A stretch of 19,695 nt of DNA from Symbiodinium natans (GCA_905221605.1 CAJNDS010002327.1:470497-490191), one strand, 5' to 3'; shown: positions 1 to 7,795, counted from the first letter of the stretch. Program-made: numbers and translations. The notes: a model not told the origin generated them from the sequence alone.

Positions 1-301
1 AGCCTAAACCCGATCCCGGCACAAAGATCGCACACGAACCTTGGTATAGATCACACGAGGTTTTGAAACGGAAGCAGAAACGAAAAGAACCCTGAATCCT
101 AAAGCACATCCCGAACCAGAACCAACGCAGAACAATAATGCCCCATGGAGTCCTTCCTGCACCCTGGTACAGCCCCCTAAATCGTAAATCACAGCCAGAA
201 AGGATCAGCAATTCAAGCTGTAGATGGAGCCAGTATGGCTTTTTCCACCCCAAGAAGTCAAAAGAAAGCTTGAAATATCAATGAGAACCGCACAAAAATA
301 A
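1..301. other. No clear gene; degenerate cytosine-rich CCCTAAA-like DNA
   Basis: The first 180 bases carry scattered variants of the CCCTAAA heptamer (CCTAAACCCG, CCTGAATCCT, CCCCCTAAATC) on the plus strand. An open frame on the minus strand over 4-192 is low in complexity and looks like a by-product of this composition. The rest is A-rich and I see nothing coding in it. Confidence 0.5.
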
Positions 302-445
302 ATGGCTCAAAAACAAATAGAAAGACATGAAACGATGGTGCATTCCTTGCAGAACCTGCACAAAGCCTTTGCAGAGCCCTCAGAGCACCCGGAACCCAAC
401 TGGATCCCATCTTTAGAACTCCTACAGAGCCTTTACAAAACGTAG
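302..445 (+). CDS. Small ATG-initiated ORF (47 aa), possible first exon of a helical protein
   Basis: The frame opens with ATG in the context aaataaATGGC directly after an in-frame TAA and closes with TAG at 443-445. The product starts MAQKQIERHE, continues through SLQNLHKAFAEPSEH and ends LELLQSLYKT. Two amphipathic stretches are separated by a Pro/Glu/His-rich turn, the spacing expected of a helix-turn-helix alpha-solenoid unit. A GTAGCC just before the stop could be a splice donor, making this a first exon rather than a whole protein. I do not recognise the family. The minus strand is also open here, so even the strand is not certain. Confidence 0.33.
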   Translation: MAQKQIERHETMVHSLQNLHKAFAEPSEHPEPNWIPSLELLQSLYKT

Positions 446-544
446 CCCAGGCATTGAGTGCAACAAAGAGGGGCTCCCGCGAGATTTGGGCTGGAGATCC
501 TGTTTCCTGGCCATTCCCTGGAAAGTGTATTTATGATTGTTTTT

Positions 545-623
545 CTGTATACATACATACATATAGATAGAAAGAAAGATAAACAGGTAGATAGCTAGGC
601 ATGTACGTAGGTAGACAGAAATG
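545..623. repeat. Degenerate ATAC/GATA tetranucleotide microsatellite
   Basis: Interrupted runs of ATAC, GATA, GAAA and GTAG units form a decayed simple repeat. From about 450 to 880 I see no gene. Confidence 0.7.
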
Positions 624-777
624 TGTGTGATTCGTGTATGCAAATATGTACAGTATCTCTGGAGAGAGATTCAGGTAGCTACATGTTGCCTAGCTGGGCC
701 TAGCTATGGTCCTAGCGTCTTTAAGAAGTGGCACTGGTGGGTGTGAGCACCACAGTATGTATACATGTTCATATGTC

Positions 778-793
778 TATATATATATATATA
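778..793. repeat. (TA)8 microsatellite
   Basis: Eight uninterrupted TA dinucleotides. Confidence 0.9.
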
Positions 794-820
794 GTATTTA
801 CACTCACTTACACAGATGCT

Positions 821-862
821 TGATAGCTAGCAGATAGACAGATAGATAGGTAGATAGGTAGT
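821..862 (+). repeat. GATA-type tetranucleotide repeat
   Basis: GATAGCTAG, AGATAGACAG and repeated GATAGGTA units form an imperfect tetranucleotide run leading into the CAG array. Confidence 0.75.
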
Positions 863-892
863 CAACACCAAGAACGAGACCAAGACCAACAA

Positions 893-923
<31 letters not shown>
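893..923 (+). repeat. (CAG)n array preceded by AAC triplets
   Basis: About nine perfect CAG units follow three AAC units. Read as coding they would give poly-Gln, poly-Ser or poly-Ala, or the reverse-strand equivalents, but the surrounding frames carry no protein-like sequence. Confidence 0.9.
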
Positions 924-924
<1 letters not shown>

Positions 925-1131
925 ATATTCAAGATTAGCAGGAACAGCAACAGCCACATCATCATTAATCCTAGCAGCATTAATCGTAACAACAGTGATT
1001 ACAGTAAACAAACAGATGAACACACAAATCTGCGTATAGTAACCCCCAGTAACAATAGCAATCAACAACAGTAACAATAGCAATAGCAAGAACACTTGAA
1101 CTAGCCATAATTGTAGACCTTGTTGTAGATA
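924..1131 (+). repeat. Decayed AAC/CAG/ATT triplet tract
   Basis: This stretch is built almost entirely of triplets such as AGC, AAC, ATC, ATT and AGT out of perfect register. It looks like an older and longer version of the adjacent CAG array. The long minus-strand frames across it are shadows of this periodicity. Confidence 0.55.
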
Positions 1132-1139
1132 CATGCACG

Positions 1140-1157
1140 CACACACACACACACACC
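1140..1157 (+). repeat. (CA)n microsatellite
   Basis: About eight perfect CA dinucleotides. Confidence 0.9.
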
Positions 1158-1764
1158 AAGCCAACCAAGCCAAGCCGAACCCTACAACAACTAGCACACT
1201 GAAAGCCGCTGTCTACAAAAAACTTAATAGAAACCTCCTATCTCACAAAAAAGCCCCTATCTAATCGAAACTTTGGCAACAGAAAACCCTTGTCTAACAG
1301 AAGACCTTGAACCCCAAGAAGAAGCTGCGCCACGATCAGGGGGCACTGAAAGACACTGTACTCTTGGTATATGTATGCGTGTGTATATATATATCTGTAT
1401 GTATATGCAGAAATAATTCGATTGGCAAATTTTCCTGTTCTTCTTTGTAACATTTTTCGGCAGCCAATTGCAAGGGAGATCCGGTTGTGTTCAACGGTTT
1501 CGTGGGGCACTAGGGAGGTTCAGAAGAGGTTCAGAAGAGGTTCAGAAGCACGAAGAGCCGAAGAGCTCTCATCTTCGAAACAGTCCGGGTCCCATCCCCG
1601 ATCCCTGGAGCAATACTAGGCCAAACCACTCTGAGGCAAAACCGCTCTGAGTGTAATTTAGAGTAGAGCCTTTAGGAGGTGCTCAAGACGCTCAAAAAGG
1701 GTCCGTGCCGAATGTATCGGTACGAGGTTGAAGCCGTACCCAAAACGTTGAACTCTCAATCTAG
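1158..1764. other. No convincing gene; simple repeats
   Basis: It contains a GTGTATATATAT run at about 1379-1402 and three exact tandem copies of the 11-mer GAGGTTCAGAA at 1515-1547. Two short plus-strand frames cross the 11-mer repeat, but their products are repetitive and charged, without a recognisable domain. Confidence 0.5.
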
Positions 1765-1848
1765 GGAGCTGTAGGTGTCCGGATGATGAACGAGGCGACT
1801 GAGATGATTATTGCGATGAGGGACTTCCATCCTGCTGCTGGGCTCTAG
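1765..1848 (+). CDS. Exon-like island, helical fragment
   Basis: The frame lies between an in-frame TAG (1762-1764) and a TAG (1846-1848). It reads MMNEATEMIIAMRDFHPAAG from 1783, one amphipathic helix followed by a turn. Length and character match other exon candidates in the window. No splice site is clearly better than another, and the frame is short enough to occur by chance. Confidence 0.22.
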   Translation, partial: GAVGVRMMNEATEMIIAMRDFHPAAGL

Positions 1849-1898
1849 ATTTTGACAGCTTTGAAACGACACAAGGGAGTAAACAAGACTTAAACACG

Positions 1899-2240
1899 TA
1901 ATCCGAGCACCTGTTTAATCAAACCCCCCACATTTAAAGAGATTTTTGTTCGGCCGGAAGCCCGCCGGAAGACTACTTTCCATTAGGGTGGATTTCGTAT
2001 GGGGATAACCCCTCACATTTAAAGAAATATTTTTGGGGCGGTTCAAAAATCTGTCGGCAGGCTTCTTGTTTTGCTTGCGGAGATGCGAAGCTGCAGCACC
2101 TCAGGGATCTGCAGCCTATTGTTTTTAATAGAGAATCAATGCAGGGCCATGGTCCAATTATTGCGGAACCCTGCCTTCCTTATTGCGGTGGGGCGGGGGG
2201 GGGGGGGGGGGGGCCCCCAATTAAACAGGTGCTCGGATTA
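1899..2240. mobile_element. MITE-like element with perfect 21-bp terminal inverted repeats
   Basis: The left arm 1899-1919 (TAATCCGAGCACCTGTTTAAT) is the exact reverse complement of the right arm 2220-2240. The interior holds a direct repeat of a CACATTTAAAGA-type segment (about 1930-1945 and 2015-2030), GC-rich CCGGAAG/CCGCCGG patches and a long G run. There is no transposase frame, so if mobile it is non-autonomous. No obvious target-site duplication flanks the arms. Just outside the right arm, ATTATGTAGCAG occurs twice (about 2237 and 2288). Confidence 0.55.
2195..2213 (+). repeat. 19-base guanine homopolymer followed by five cytosines
   Basis: An uninterrupted run of about 19 G is followed directly by CCCCC, inside the inverted-repeat element near its right arm. 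Length is a common assembly or sequencing weak point. Confidence 0.9.
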
Positions 2241-2800
2241 TGTAGCAGCCTCCGTAGAACATCTGTGCACGGAGTGGCAAAGCCATATTATGTAGCAGTT
2301 CTGTGGTAGAAAGTTTAGAAGACTCAAACAGTTTCAGCCACCGTGAACATCTTCCCCGAGTTTAGGACCGCAGGTTCTAGTCAAGTCATTTAGAGGTGAG
2401 GTTTTGGATGCAGAGAACACCGCCAATATGTCTAGCAAGAGCGGTATTGCTGGTAAGAGCGGAGAAGGCTGCATTGGTCATCTTAATCCCAAGAGCGTAG
2501 ACGTGTCATAACATCCGTAGAACATCGTAACATTTTCTTGCACTGTCAGTCACACATCTCTACAATGCAACATGGGCTAAGGTAGTTGTTGAAAGTACTG
2601 ACCAATTAGCCTCATGACAAGCAATCGTCAGTACACAGTGGTGTAGCCTCATGACAGAAGCCTTTAGCATACTCTCGCGCCTAGATATAGCAGCACCATA
2701 GTCAAGCATGGTACTATGCACATTTCATTTTCAACAACCATGCATCTAAAACTGTCAACCACGATACATCAAAGACCTACATCAAAAGGAGGCATAGATG
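2241..2800. other. No gene seen; short direct repeats
   Basis: The segment TAGCCTCATGACA occurs at 2607 and again at 2644, and CCGTAGAACATC occurs near 2252 and 2514. No frame here is both long and protein-like. Confidence 0.5.
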
Positions 2801-3104
2801 TGTGTGTGTGACATATGTATATCGATATAGACCAAGCAGTCCCAACACTAAACCCTTCAAACCTCGCTGTCCTGGCCCCATCTCCGCAGTTTTGATGATG
2901 TCTTTTCCTTCCTGCGCGATCGGGCTTAGGGGGGTTGGTTTTGGTGCATGCATGGATGCGCAGTGCTTTGGGGTATCGTGGTTCCTGCTGTACCGAGGAC
3001 GACTATTGAGAAGAAAGTTTGACGTACAAGGGGCTGTAAGGGTTTTAGGCAAAACTGTCCCGCGATTTAAGGATATTTGGAGTGGCCACGTGCGCGCCGC
3101 GAAC

Positions 3105-3305
3105 ATGGCTGCTGCTGAGGAACCTGAAGGGGGTAGCTTGTATGCGTGGTGCAAGTGTTATGTTTTGGAGAGGCGACGTTTAGTTTTTGATGTGTTTGAA
3201 GCTAGAATGGCCCGTTTGGCGATTATGGAGGTGCCACACAGGCCCCTCAACGAGAAGAAGCTTGACTTCAGAAGCCCAAACAACGTCACCCAGGCCAAGT
3301 CCTAA
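3105..3305 (+). CDS. Possible first exon or small protein beginning MAAAEEPEGG (66 aa)
   Basis: An ATG in the strong eukaryotic context gcgaacATGGC starts a 66-codon frame ending at TAA 3303-3305. The N-terminus MAAAEEPEGGS is typical of a eukaryotic start. The body includes basic/hydrophobic VLERRRLVFDVFEARMARL and the tail reads LNEKKLDFRSPNNVTQAKS. The same frame stays open back to 2802, but that upstream part is low in complexity. GC-rich sequence with a CACGTG palindrome lies just before the ATG. The minus strand is also open over 2777-3154. Unlike most candidates it is followed directly by a CCCTAAA block. No family recognised. Confidence 0.33.
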   Translation: MAAAEEPEGGSLYAWCKCYVLERRRLVFDVFEARMARLAIMEVPHRPLNEKKLDFRSPNNVTQAKS

Positions 3306-3556
3306 ACCCGAAACCCTAAACCCATAAACTTAAGCCAACGGCATCTGGATTCAACAACTGGATTTAGAACTGGAGCCTTAAACTTAAACCATCAATCGCA
3401 ACCTGGAGCCCAAGCCATTTTCGCGAGACTCAGCCTGGAAAGCCTAAGCCCCCTCCGAAACCCACAACCCATAACCCCAATAAGCTAACCCTAATAACCT
3501 TATGCCCTCAGAGCCTTAGGCCCTGAACCCCAATGGCCCTGAACCCTGCACCCTGA
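3303..3556 (+). repeat. Telomere-like CCCTAAA block (C-rich on plus strand)
   Basis: Degenerate heptamers such as CCTAAACCCGAAACCCTAAA, ACCCATAACCCC and CTAACCCTAATAACC fill the stretch. It lies directly before the exon candidate at 3570. Confidence 0.75.
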
Positions 3557-3569
3557 ATTCTGACATCAG

Positions 3570-3630
3570 ATACTCGTGAGAGCCTTGGATGCCGAAGACC
3601 TGATCTGTGATCCTGGCACCATCCCAAACA
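3570..3630 (+). CDS. Exon-like island between a C-rich and a G-rich telomere-like block
   Basis: After a possible acceptor GACATCAG, the frame reads ILVRALDAEDLICDPGTIPN. This is a short helix-plus-turn fragment. It is followed at once by TTCAGGGTTTGAGG, the beginning of a G-rich block. No family can be assigned from about 20 residues. Confidence 0.25.
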
Positions 3631-3631
3631 C

Positions 3632-3800
3632 TTCAGGGTTTGAGGCGCTTAGGAGATTGGGGGGTTAAGACGCCTAGTACACAGTTCTGGCATTTAGAGC
3701 TCAGGGTTACGAGGTACCCTAAACCTCAAACCCTAGGTCTAGTGGGTTTGGCTTCAGGGCTTGGGGGGTACGGGTTTAGGGTTAGGAAGAAACCTAACCT
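3632..3800 (+). repeat. Telomere-like block, mainly TTTAGGG orientation
   Basis: TTCAGGGTTTGAGG, GGGGGGTTAAG and GGGTTTAGGGTTAGG are G-rich. A short CCCTAAACCTCAAACCC insertion at about 3717-3735 has the opposite orientation and can pair with them. Confidence 0.65.
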
Positions 3801-3880
3801 GCTTAAGCCCCAAGACTGAGAGCTTCGTGACCCGTGAGTATCTTCAGTGCCCCAGAAATGTGGCACGGTGACATATACAT

Positions 3881-3960
3881 GTATATATATATATACATAC
3901 AATACCAATAGCAGTAACAAAAGTTATAACAATAAATGTGTATATATATATATATATGTA
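3881..3960. repeat. Two (TA)n microsatellites in mirrored flanks
   Basis: TA runs at about 3881-3896 and 3940-3957 are flanked by ACATATACATG and GTATATGTAC respectively, so the segment is roughly self-complementary. Confidence 0.8.
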
Positions 3961-4086
3961 TATGTACCCGTTTGTTTTGGGGCCTTGCGCAGGAAACCTA
4001 CCCTTGTCTTTAAATTAACCCAAACCGCCTCAAGAAGAGTCCAATGAAGAGGCTTTCGTTCCACCCATCGCATTTAGTCCTTGCAG

Positions 4087-4289
4087 CCCAGTACCCTGCT
4101 ACAAACCCTTGCCGAAAGCCTGAAGTCCAACCCCTCAACCCAGCGCTGCAGGACATGATCGCAAAGCTTGGTCCAAGATTCACACCGCAATATGTAAAGC
4201 GCCTGACCAGTGCCGGCTCGCACATCGTCGTCTTCTTTCCGCACATGGCGCATGTTCCCCTGACTTCTTTGATATGGTGGTCAGAATAA
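4087..4289 (+). CDS. Exon candidate, good acceptor, 66 aa to a stop
   Basis: A strong acceptor (CATTTAGTCCTTGCAG, ending at 4086) precedes a frame that runs to TAA at 4287-4289. The product includes NPALQDMIAKLGPRFTPQY and KRLTSAGSHIVVFFPHM, which combines an amphipathic helix with a hydrophobic strand and looks like real protein. Codon choice is C/G-leaning at third positions. The stop overlaps AATAAA, so this could be a terminal exon, though that may be coincidence. Just upstream another frame (about 4020-4122) is also protein-like (PPQEESNEEAFVPP), so there may be a frameshift or two exons. Function unknown. Confidence 0.4.
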
Positions 4290-4305
4290 ATAGTGATAAC
4301 ATTCC

Positions 4306-4374
4306 TTAGGGTTCGTTCTTAGAATTATACTATAATGTGCCCCGAGCTCCTATTCTAATTCTTAAGGCCTCTAG
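4306..4374. repeat. Imperfect hairpin of the TAGGGTTCCTTA...TAAGGCCTCTA family
   Basis: The left arm TAGGGTTCGTTCTTAGAATT pairs imperfectly with the right arm AATTCTTAAGGCCTCTA. It resembles the better-preserved copy at 7380-7483. See the finding on this dispersed family. Confidence 0.45.
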
Positions 4375-4585
4375 AACTGAGCATTTCCATTATTACATAT
4401 CGCTGACAAGCTCAACTTTAACTAGCTTTCTAATATAGAGATCGGAATCATGAGAAATACGATTTCCCTTGTAGTTTCGAGATACCCCAATACCCCATTC
4501 TAGCTATTACGGCCCCTACATTCAGCCACCCTGTATCGCCAACTATGGAGTCGACTCCAAAACCTATTGCCCAGATCCGCACACG

Positions 4586-4702
4586 ATCGATCCGGCAGCC
4601 CTAGACCCAAAGCCCAAACCCTAAAGCACCAAACACAATCCCAACTCCCAAGGCTCTATTTAATCCCGGAAGCCCAAAATCCTGCATATCTGATGCCCTA
4701 AA
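4586..4702 (+). repeat. Telomere-like CCCTAAA block
   Basis: CCTAGACCC, AAACCCTAAAGC, TTTAATCCCGG and GATGCCCTAAAC variants precede the exon candidate at 4711. Confidence 0.6.
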
Positions 4703-4710
4703 CAGGTTGA

Positions 4711-4836
4711 ATACCCGAAGTGCACCCAGTCCAAAACGCCCAGGCATGGGCCTTGGGCGTAGTCCGGTGCTACCGGCTCTACATTGCCAGTCAGGCCAGC
4801 GATGAAACGATGTCTCTGGAGCCCTCATTCGCATTT
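4711..4836 (+). CDS. Exon candidate (42 aa) between C-rich and G-rich blocks
   Basis: The frame begins just after TGA at 4708-4710, reads PVQNAQAWALGVVRCYRLYI and then SQASDETMSLEPSFAFEG. It contains one hydrophobic amphipathic helix followed by an acidic loop. It ends exactly where the TTTAGGG-type block begins (GGGGTTAGGGG). The minus strand is also open (4601-4834), but the plus-strand product is more protein-like. Family not recognised. Confidence 0.38.
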
Positions 4837-4945
4837 GAAGGGGTTAGGGGCCAGGGGTCTGTCTTGGGGCGGTTTAGGGTTTGGGTTTTGGGTTCATGTT
4901 TAGGAGTTTAGGGGCTTAGGGTTTAGGGTTCAGAGTTTAGTACTG
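4837..4945 (+). repeat. Telomere-like TTTAGGG block
   Basis: GGTTTAGGGTTTGGG, TTTAGGAGTTTAGGGG and CTTAGGGTTTAGGG are present. It is G-rich on the plus strand and follows the exon candidate without a gap. Confidence 0.8.
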
Positions 4946-5287
4946 GCATAGGTAAGCCTTAAATGAAATTTTTCTGGGGCACTATGATCCCTGCAAGACA
5001 CCAAGGGTTTAGCCTTAGTTCCCCTTAGGATACTGCACCGGAAAGGGTTTTAGTCGAAGGAGACCGGGAAGTAGGGCTGCATGACAGCATGCCGCGCTTT
5101 TGGGTACTATCAGGCTTTTGCAACTGCAGCATTTACCGAACAGGTTATTGGGTTATGAGTTGTGTCCCCCCGCATCCTACGCCATTATGCGAGATTCTCA
5201 AAGCTTAGAATTTAAGGTCCTAGTCCCAGTGATGGCACGCGCAATATGGGAGATTTAATAGCAACCAGAAACACCAGACTTTTGCAG

Positions 5288-5370
5288 TCACTAAAGAACT
5301 CGAGAGCTCAGCATCCCTAGATGCCCAGCTATCTCTACTCCTGAAAAATCCTGTACAGATCTGGGCGAAA
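5288..5370 (+). CDS. Exon candidate with acceptor and GT donor
   Basis: The acceptor AGACTTTTGCAG ends at 5287 and a donor GTCGGA begins at 5371. The frame reads TKELESSASLDAQLSLLLK followed by NPVQIWAK, an amphipathic helix with a short cap. If the donor is not used the frame stops at TAG 5386-5388. No recognisable family. Confidence 0.35.
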
Positions 5371-5439
5371 GTCGGATACTACGTCTAGGAAGTTTGCTGT
5401 TCCGCGCTCCTTAGACGTATACCATACTACGGTACTAAA

Positions 5440-5632
5440 CCCTTGGCTATTCTACACCTAACCCCGAAACCCCAATTCTCATTACAAAGGCCCCTCTAGT
5501 AGCTTGCAAAGGTTCAAGTTCTTCATGACAAGCCCTAAGCTTTAAGCCATTAAACCCGAACCCTTGAAAGGCTTGGGATTAAGGGGTTTGGGGGTTACGG
5601 GTTAAGGGTTCAGGGTTTCGGGACTAAGTCGT
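5440..5632. repeat. Convergent telomere-like pair (C-rich, then G-rich)
   Basis: C-rich variants (CTAAACCC, CTAACCCCGAAACCCC, ATTAAACCCGAACCC) cover 5440-5570. G-rich variants (GGGGTTTGGGGGTTACGGG, TTAAGGGTTCAGGGTTTCGGG) cover 5573-5632. No exon-like frame separates them. A 3'-type motif AAAGGCCCCTCTAGTAG lies at 5486-5502. Confidence 0.65.
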
Positions 5633-5765
5633 AAGCCCTATAAGCTCATAATCTCAACCCTGAACCATGATTGTCCTTGGGGTTACGCATCAGGTGTTTC
5701 GATTATTTGTTGCGCATTGAAGGCTTTTACGTCATTTTTTGTTGTTTGAGCGGTTGCGGCTTCAG

Positions 5766-5808
5766 GGAAAGCGCGATCGCAGAACTAGAAAGCATTTTCG
5801 GGCATACT
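5766..5808 (+). CDS. Short exon candidate
   Basis: After the acceptor GCGGCTTCAG (ending 5765) the frame reads ESAIAELESIFGHT up to a GTAGTT donor. One short acidic helix. At 43 nt it is too small to call with confidence. Confidence 0.2.
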
Positions 5809-6229
5809 GTAGTTTGTATACGGACTATAAGGGGCCAGTATTGCTGCTTGTTCAGATCCCTTTAATACAGGAACGTGATCAAGAAGCCTTGGGTCTCTAC
5901 TAGGGTTCTGTATATGGCTCCGGATATGTTGGTGTTCTAAGTTCAGGGTTTCTTACTCAGATTCCTACTCCAACAGGATTTACATAGGGTTTTTCTTCGG
6001 ATATAGGATGTGCAGTTGGTCTTGTTTAGTTTCGTGCAGAGTTTTAGTTTTTGGGTCTGGGGCTAGTTGCGCTTCAACTTTAGGATGTCGGGTTCAGAAT
6101 GTGGTTCTAGCGCTTTCGCTATGGGTTTCGGCTACTAGCATGTGAACAAGCTCATAAACGCTTTAGTTTCTATTTATAAGCATAATTACAGTTGCTATTC
6201 TGATGTTTGTTTGCATTAACAAGTTGACC

Positions 6230-6415
6230 ATGGTGATGCTTACTACTGCTTTATTAGCATGTTGTTAGTAGTTTTATTGCTGTTTTTCATTATTGCTACT
6301 GGTAGTGTTATTACTGCCATTACTGTTAGTATTGTTGTTATTCGTACATATTGTTATTGTTATGATAATGTTTATTATTTGTATTATGATTGTTATTTCC
6401 ATTTTACGACCATGG
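6230..6415 (+). repeat. Decayed TTA/GTT/ATT triplet tract
   Basis: Loosely triplet-periodic T-rich DNA (TTGTTAGTAG, TTATTGCTG, GTTATTACTG) leads into the perfect ACT array, the pattern expected of an older eroded edge of the same microsatellite. Confidence 0.5.
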
Positions 6416-6427
6416 CTACTACTACTT

Positions 6428-6507
<80 letters not shown>

Positions 6508-6622
6508 GCTACTGCTACTGCTACTGCTACTGCTACTGCTACTGCTACTGCTACTGCTACTGCTGCTGCTGCTGCTCCTCCTCCTCCTCCTCCTGCTGCT
6601 GCACCTCCTCCTGCTGCTGCTG
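6416..6622 (+). repeat. Compound triplet microsatellite ACT, then ACTGCT, GCT, CCT
   Basis: About 30 ACT units run to 6507. Alternating ACT/GCT hexamers continue to about 6561, followed by GCT units, six CCT units and mixed GCT/CCT to 6622. The order suggests a series of point changes that were each then amplified. All frames across it are open (poly-Thr/Ala/Pro, Leu, Tyr/Cys, or Ser and Val on the minus strand), so open frames here carry no coding evidence. Confidence 0.95.
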
Positions 6623-6636
6623 ATGTTATCATTCAG

Positions 6637-6750
6637 TGTCTCCTTGTGATTCTGCGCCAAGGAGTTGGAGAACACGGTCCCGCTGAGCTTGTACCTGAAG
6701 TGCATTGGCCGCCTCTTCTGCAACAGAGGTTCGAGCGGGATTTTCATTGG
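6637..6750 (+). CDS. Exon candidate directly after the triplet array
   Basis: An acceptor GTTATCATTCAG ends at 6636. The frame reads CLLVILRQGVGEHGPAELVP and then PLLQQRFERDFHWVLR, two amphipathic segments around a Gly/His/Pro turn as in other candidates. The minus strand is equally open and also protein-like (PMHFRYKLSGTVFSNSLAQN), so the strand is uncertain. If unspliced, the plus frame would fuse this segment to a Thr/Ala/Pro-rich tract encoded by the array. Confidence 0.33.
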
Positions 6751-6859
6751 GTTTTACGCTGTAATGTCATATAGAAGCCTGAATAGTTACTAACATGATT
6801 CCGTAGGGCTCCTTTGTAAAAACATACTACCCCAGAAGAACTTTTTCAGCCGGCTAGTG

Positions 6860-6960
6860 TAGGAACCTGGTCAAGAAGCCCTGGCCCTACAACCGCAAAA
6901 CACTGGGGGTTCATAGAGTCATAGAAAGAACCCCAAGTAGCAAAGACCCAGGTTCCTATA
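6860..6960. repeat. Nested imperfect hairpin
   Basis: TAGGAACCTGG at about 6860 pairs with CCAGGTTCCTA at about 6949. Inside it, GGGGGTTC pairs with GAACCCC. The outer arm resembles a segment at 5869-5893 (AGGAAC.TG.TCAAGAAGCC), suggesting a dispersed repeat. Confidence 0.45.
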
Positions 6961-7077
6961 GTACCTCCATCTGCCACAACATGAATATGTTATGTTGTAG
7001 GGCTTCTCGGAGTTATAAAACTATATGATACGAGTTTATTTTCAGACCAAGTACGTCAGGTAGGGCATGCATGAACC

Positions 7078-7262
7078 CCTGAAGCCTGTACCCTATGTAA
7101 AGCCTAAGCATTCAACCCTGAAAACAAAATCCTAAGCCCGAAGCGCTAAACCCCCCTTGAAAGCCTGGGCCATGTGGGGTACAAGGGCGTTTAGTTTTTC
7201 ATTTCGGGTTTGGGGCTTTAGGACTTCGAAAGTTTTGGGGTTTTCGGGGGCGCAAGGGTATA
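7078..7262. repeat. C-rich then G-rich telomere-like blocks with little between
   Basis: CCCCTGAAGCC, ATCCTAAGCCCG and CTAAACCCCCC (to about 7160) are followed by TTTCGGGTTTGGGGCTTTAGG and GTTTTGGGGTTTTCGGGGG. The roughly 25-base spacer is too short to judge as an exon. Confidence 0.6.
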
Positions 7263-7280
7263 TCTGAAACGTCGCCACAG

Positions 7281-7340
7281 GACCCGGCTTTCGAAAACTC
7301 TATGCCGGCATCAATCTTTTGCGGGGAATTCTCGCGATTC
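7281..7340 (+). CDS. Weak exon candidate
   Basis: After CGTCGCCACAG the frame reads DPAFENSMPASIFCGEF before a stop. It is short, with no clear donor, and listed only because it follows a usable acceptor. Confidence 0.15.
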
Positions 7341-7379
7341 TAACAACACCAAGGCTCCATGGGACCTATTTTGGGATTG

Positions 7380-7483
7380 CTATAGGGACCTTAATAAGTA
7401 CCAATACTACTTTGGGTGTTCCTTATTATAATTCTAGTAAAATCTACGCCAAAACCCTTGTCCAATTATTAAGGCCCCTATAG
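7380..7483. repeat. 104-bp hairpin element with 20-bp terminal inverted repeats
   Basis: CTATAGGGACCTTAATAAGT (7380-7399) and the complement of 7464-7483 (CTATAGGGGCCTTAATAATT) match at 18 of 20 positions. The loop contains TTCCTTATTATAATTCTAG. This is the best preserved copy of a family with diverged relatives throughout the window. It lies at one end of the 413-bp duplication. Confidence 0.65.
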
Positions 7484-7795
7484 TACGCACTTGGGTTCAG
7501 GATAGTAGTAATGTAGGTCAGCATGTACGCGAATGCCATATCATGAGTCTGAGAGGTACTTGCAGCCTCTATGGCAATGCCAAGAGCTTCCCAAAGGGTC
7601 CAAAGTTCCCATATGGTGGAATGCAGGCTTTCTATATGAATTGGGAATTACTATTATGATTTGGGGAAGTATCCCCCACAACAGTACCTAGGACCCTTTG
7701 GGCTTGGCGAACTCCCCCAGATCTCGGAAGGCTGTAAGATCAGACCCTGCGTTTCCTCAACCCAAACTGGCAGACGGGCGGTTTTGGGTTTCGGG
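7383..7795 (-). repeat. Left copy of a 413-bp long-range inverted duplication
   Basis: The reverse complement matches 19099-19511 over its whole length. I counted six mismatches and no gaps, about 98.5% identity. The homology stops abruptly at TAGGG inside the terminal repeat on one side and at GGGTTTCGGG of a telomere-like block on the other. It carries an exon-like frame on the minus strand (7491-7631) and an internal 12-bp inverted repeat (7590-7601 with 7691-7702). Confidence 0.9.
7491..7631 (-). CDS. Exon-like island in the left inverted copy
   Basis: On the minus strand the frame reads LWTLWEALGIAIEAASTSQT followed by HDMAFAYML, a long amphipathic helix. It is preceded by the acceptor-like CATATAG and followed by GTGCGTACTATAGGGG. 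The other copy (19263-19403) keeps the same frame with Glu to Lys, Tyr to Cys and Thr to Pro changes plus one silent difference. Most neighbouring candidates are on the plus strand, so this copy may be a displaced pseudo-exon. Confidence 0.35.

Noticed and set aside
862-1197. Minus-strand 111-codon frame with Cys, Leu and Val runs
   Set aside because: It is a translation of the CAG, AAC and CA repeats and has no complex domain.
6259-6774. Long frames (171, 157, 118 codons) across the triplet array as one protein
   Set aside because: A triplet microsatellite keeps every frame open, so length is no evidence. Only the complex part after 6636 was kept as a candidate.
7052-7065. 14-nt micro-exon between TTATTTTCAG and GTAGGG
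   Set aside because: Borders are good but the segment is far too short to support without transcripts.
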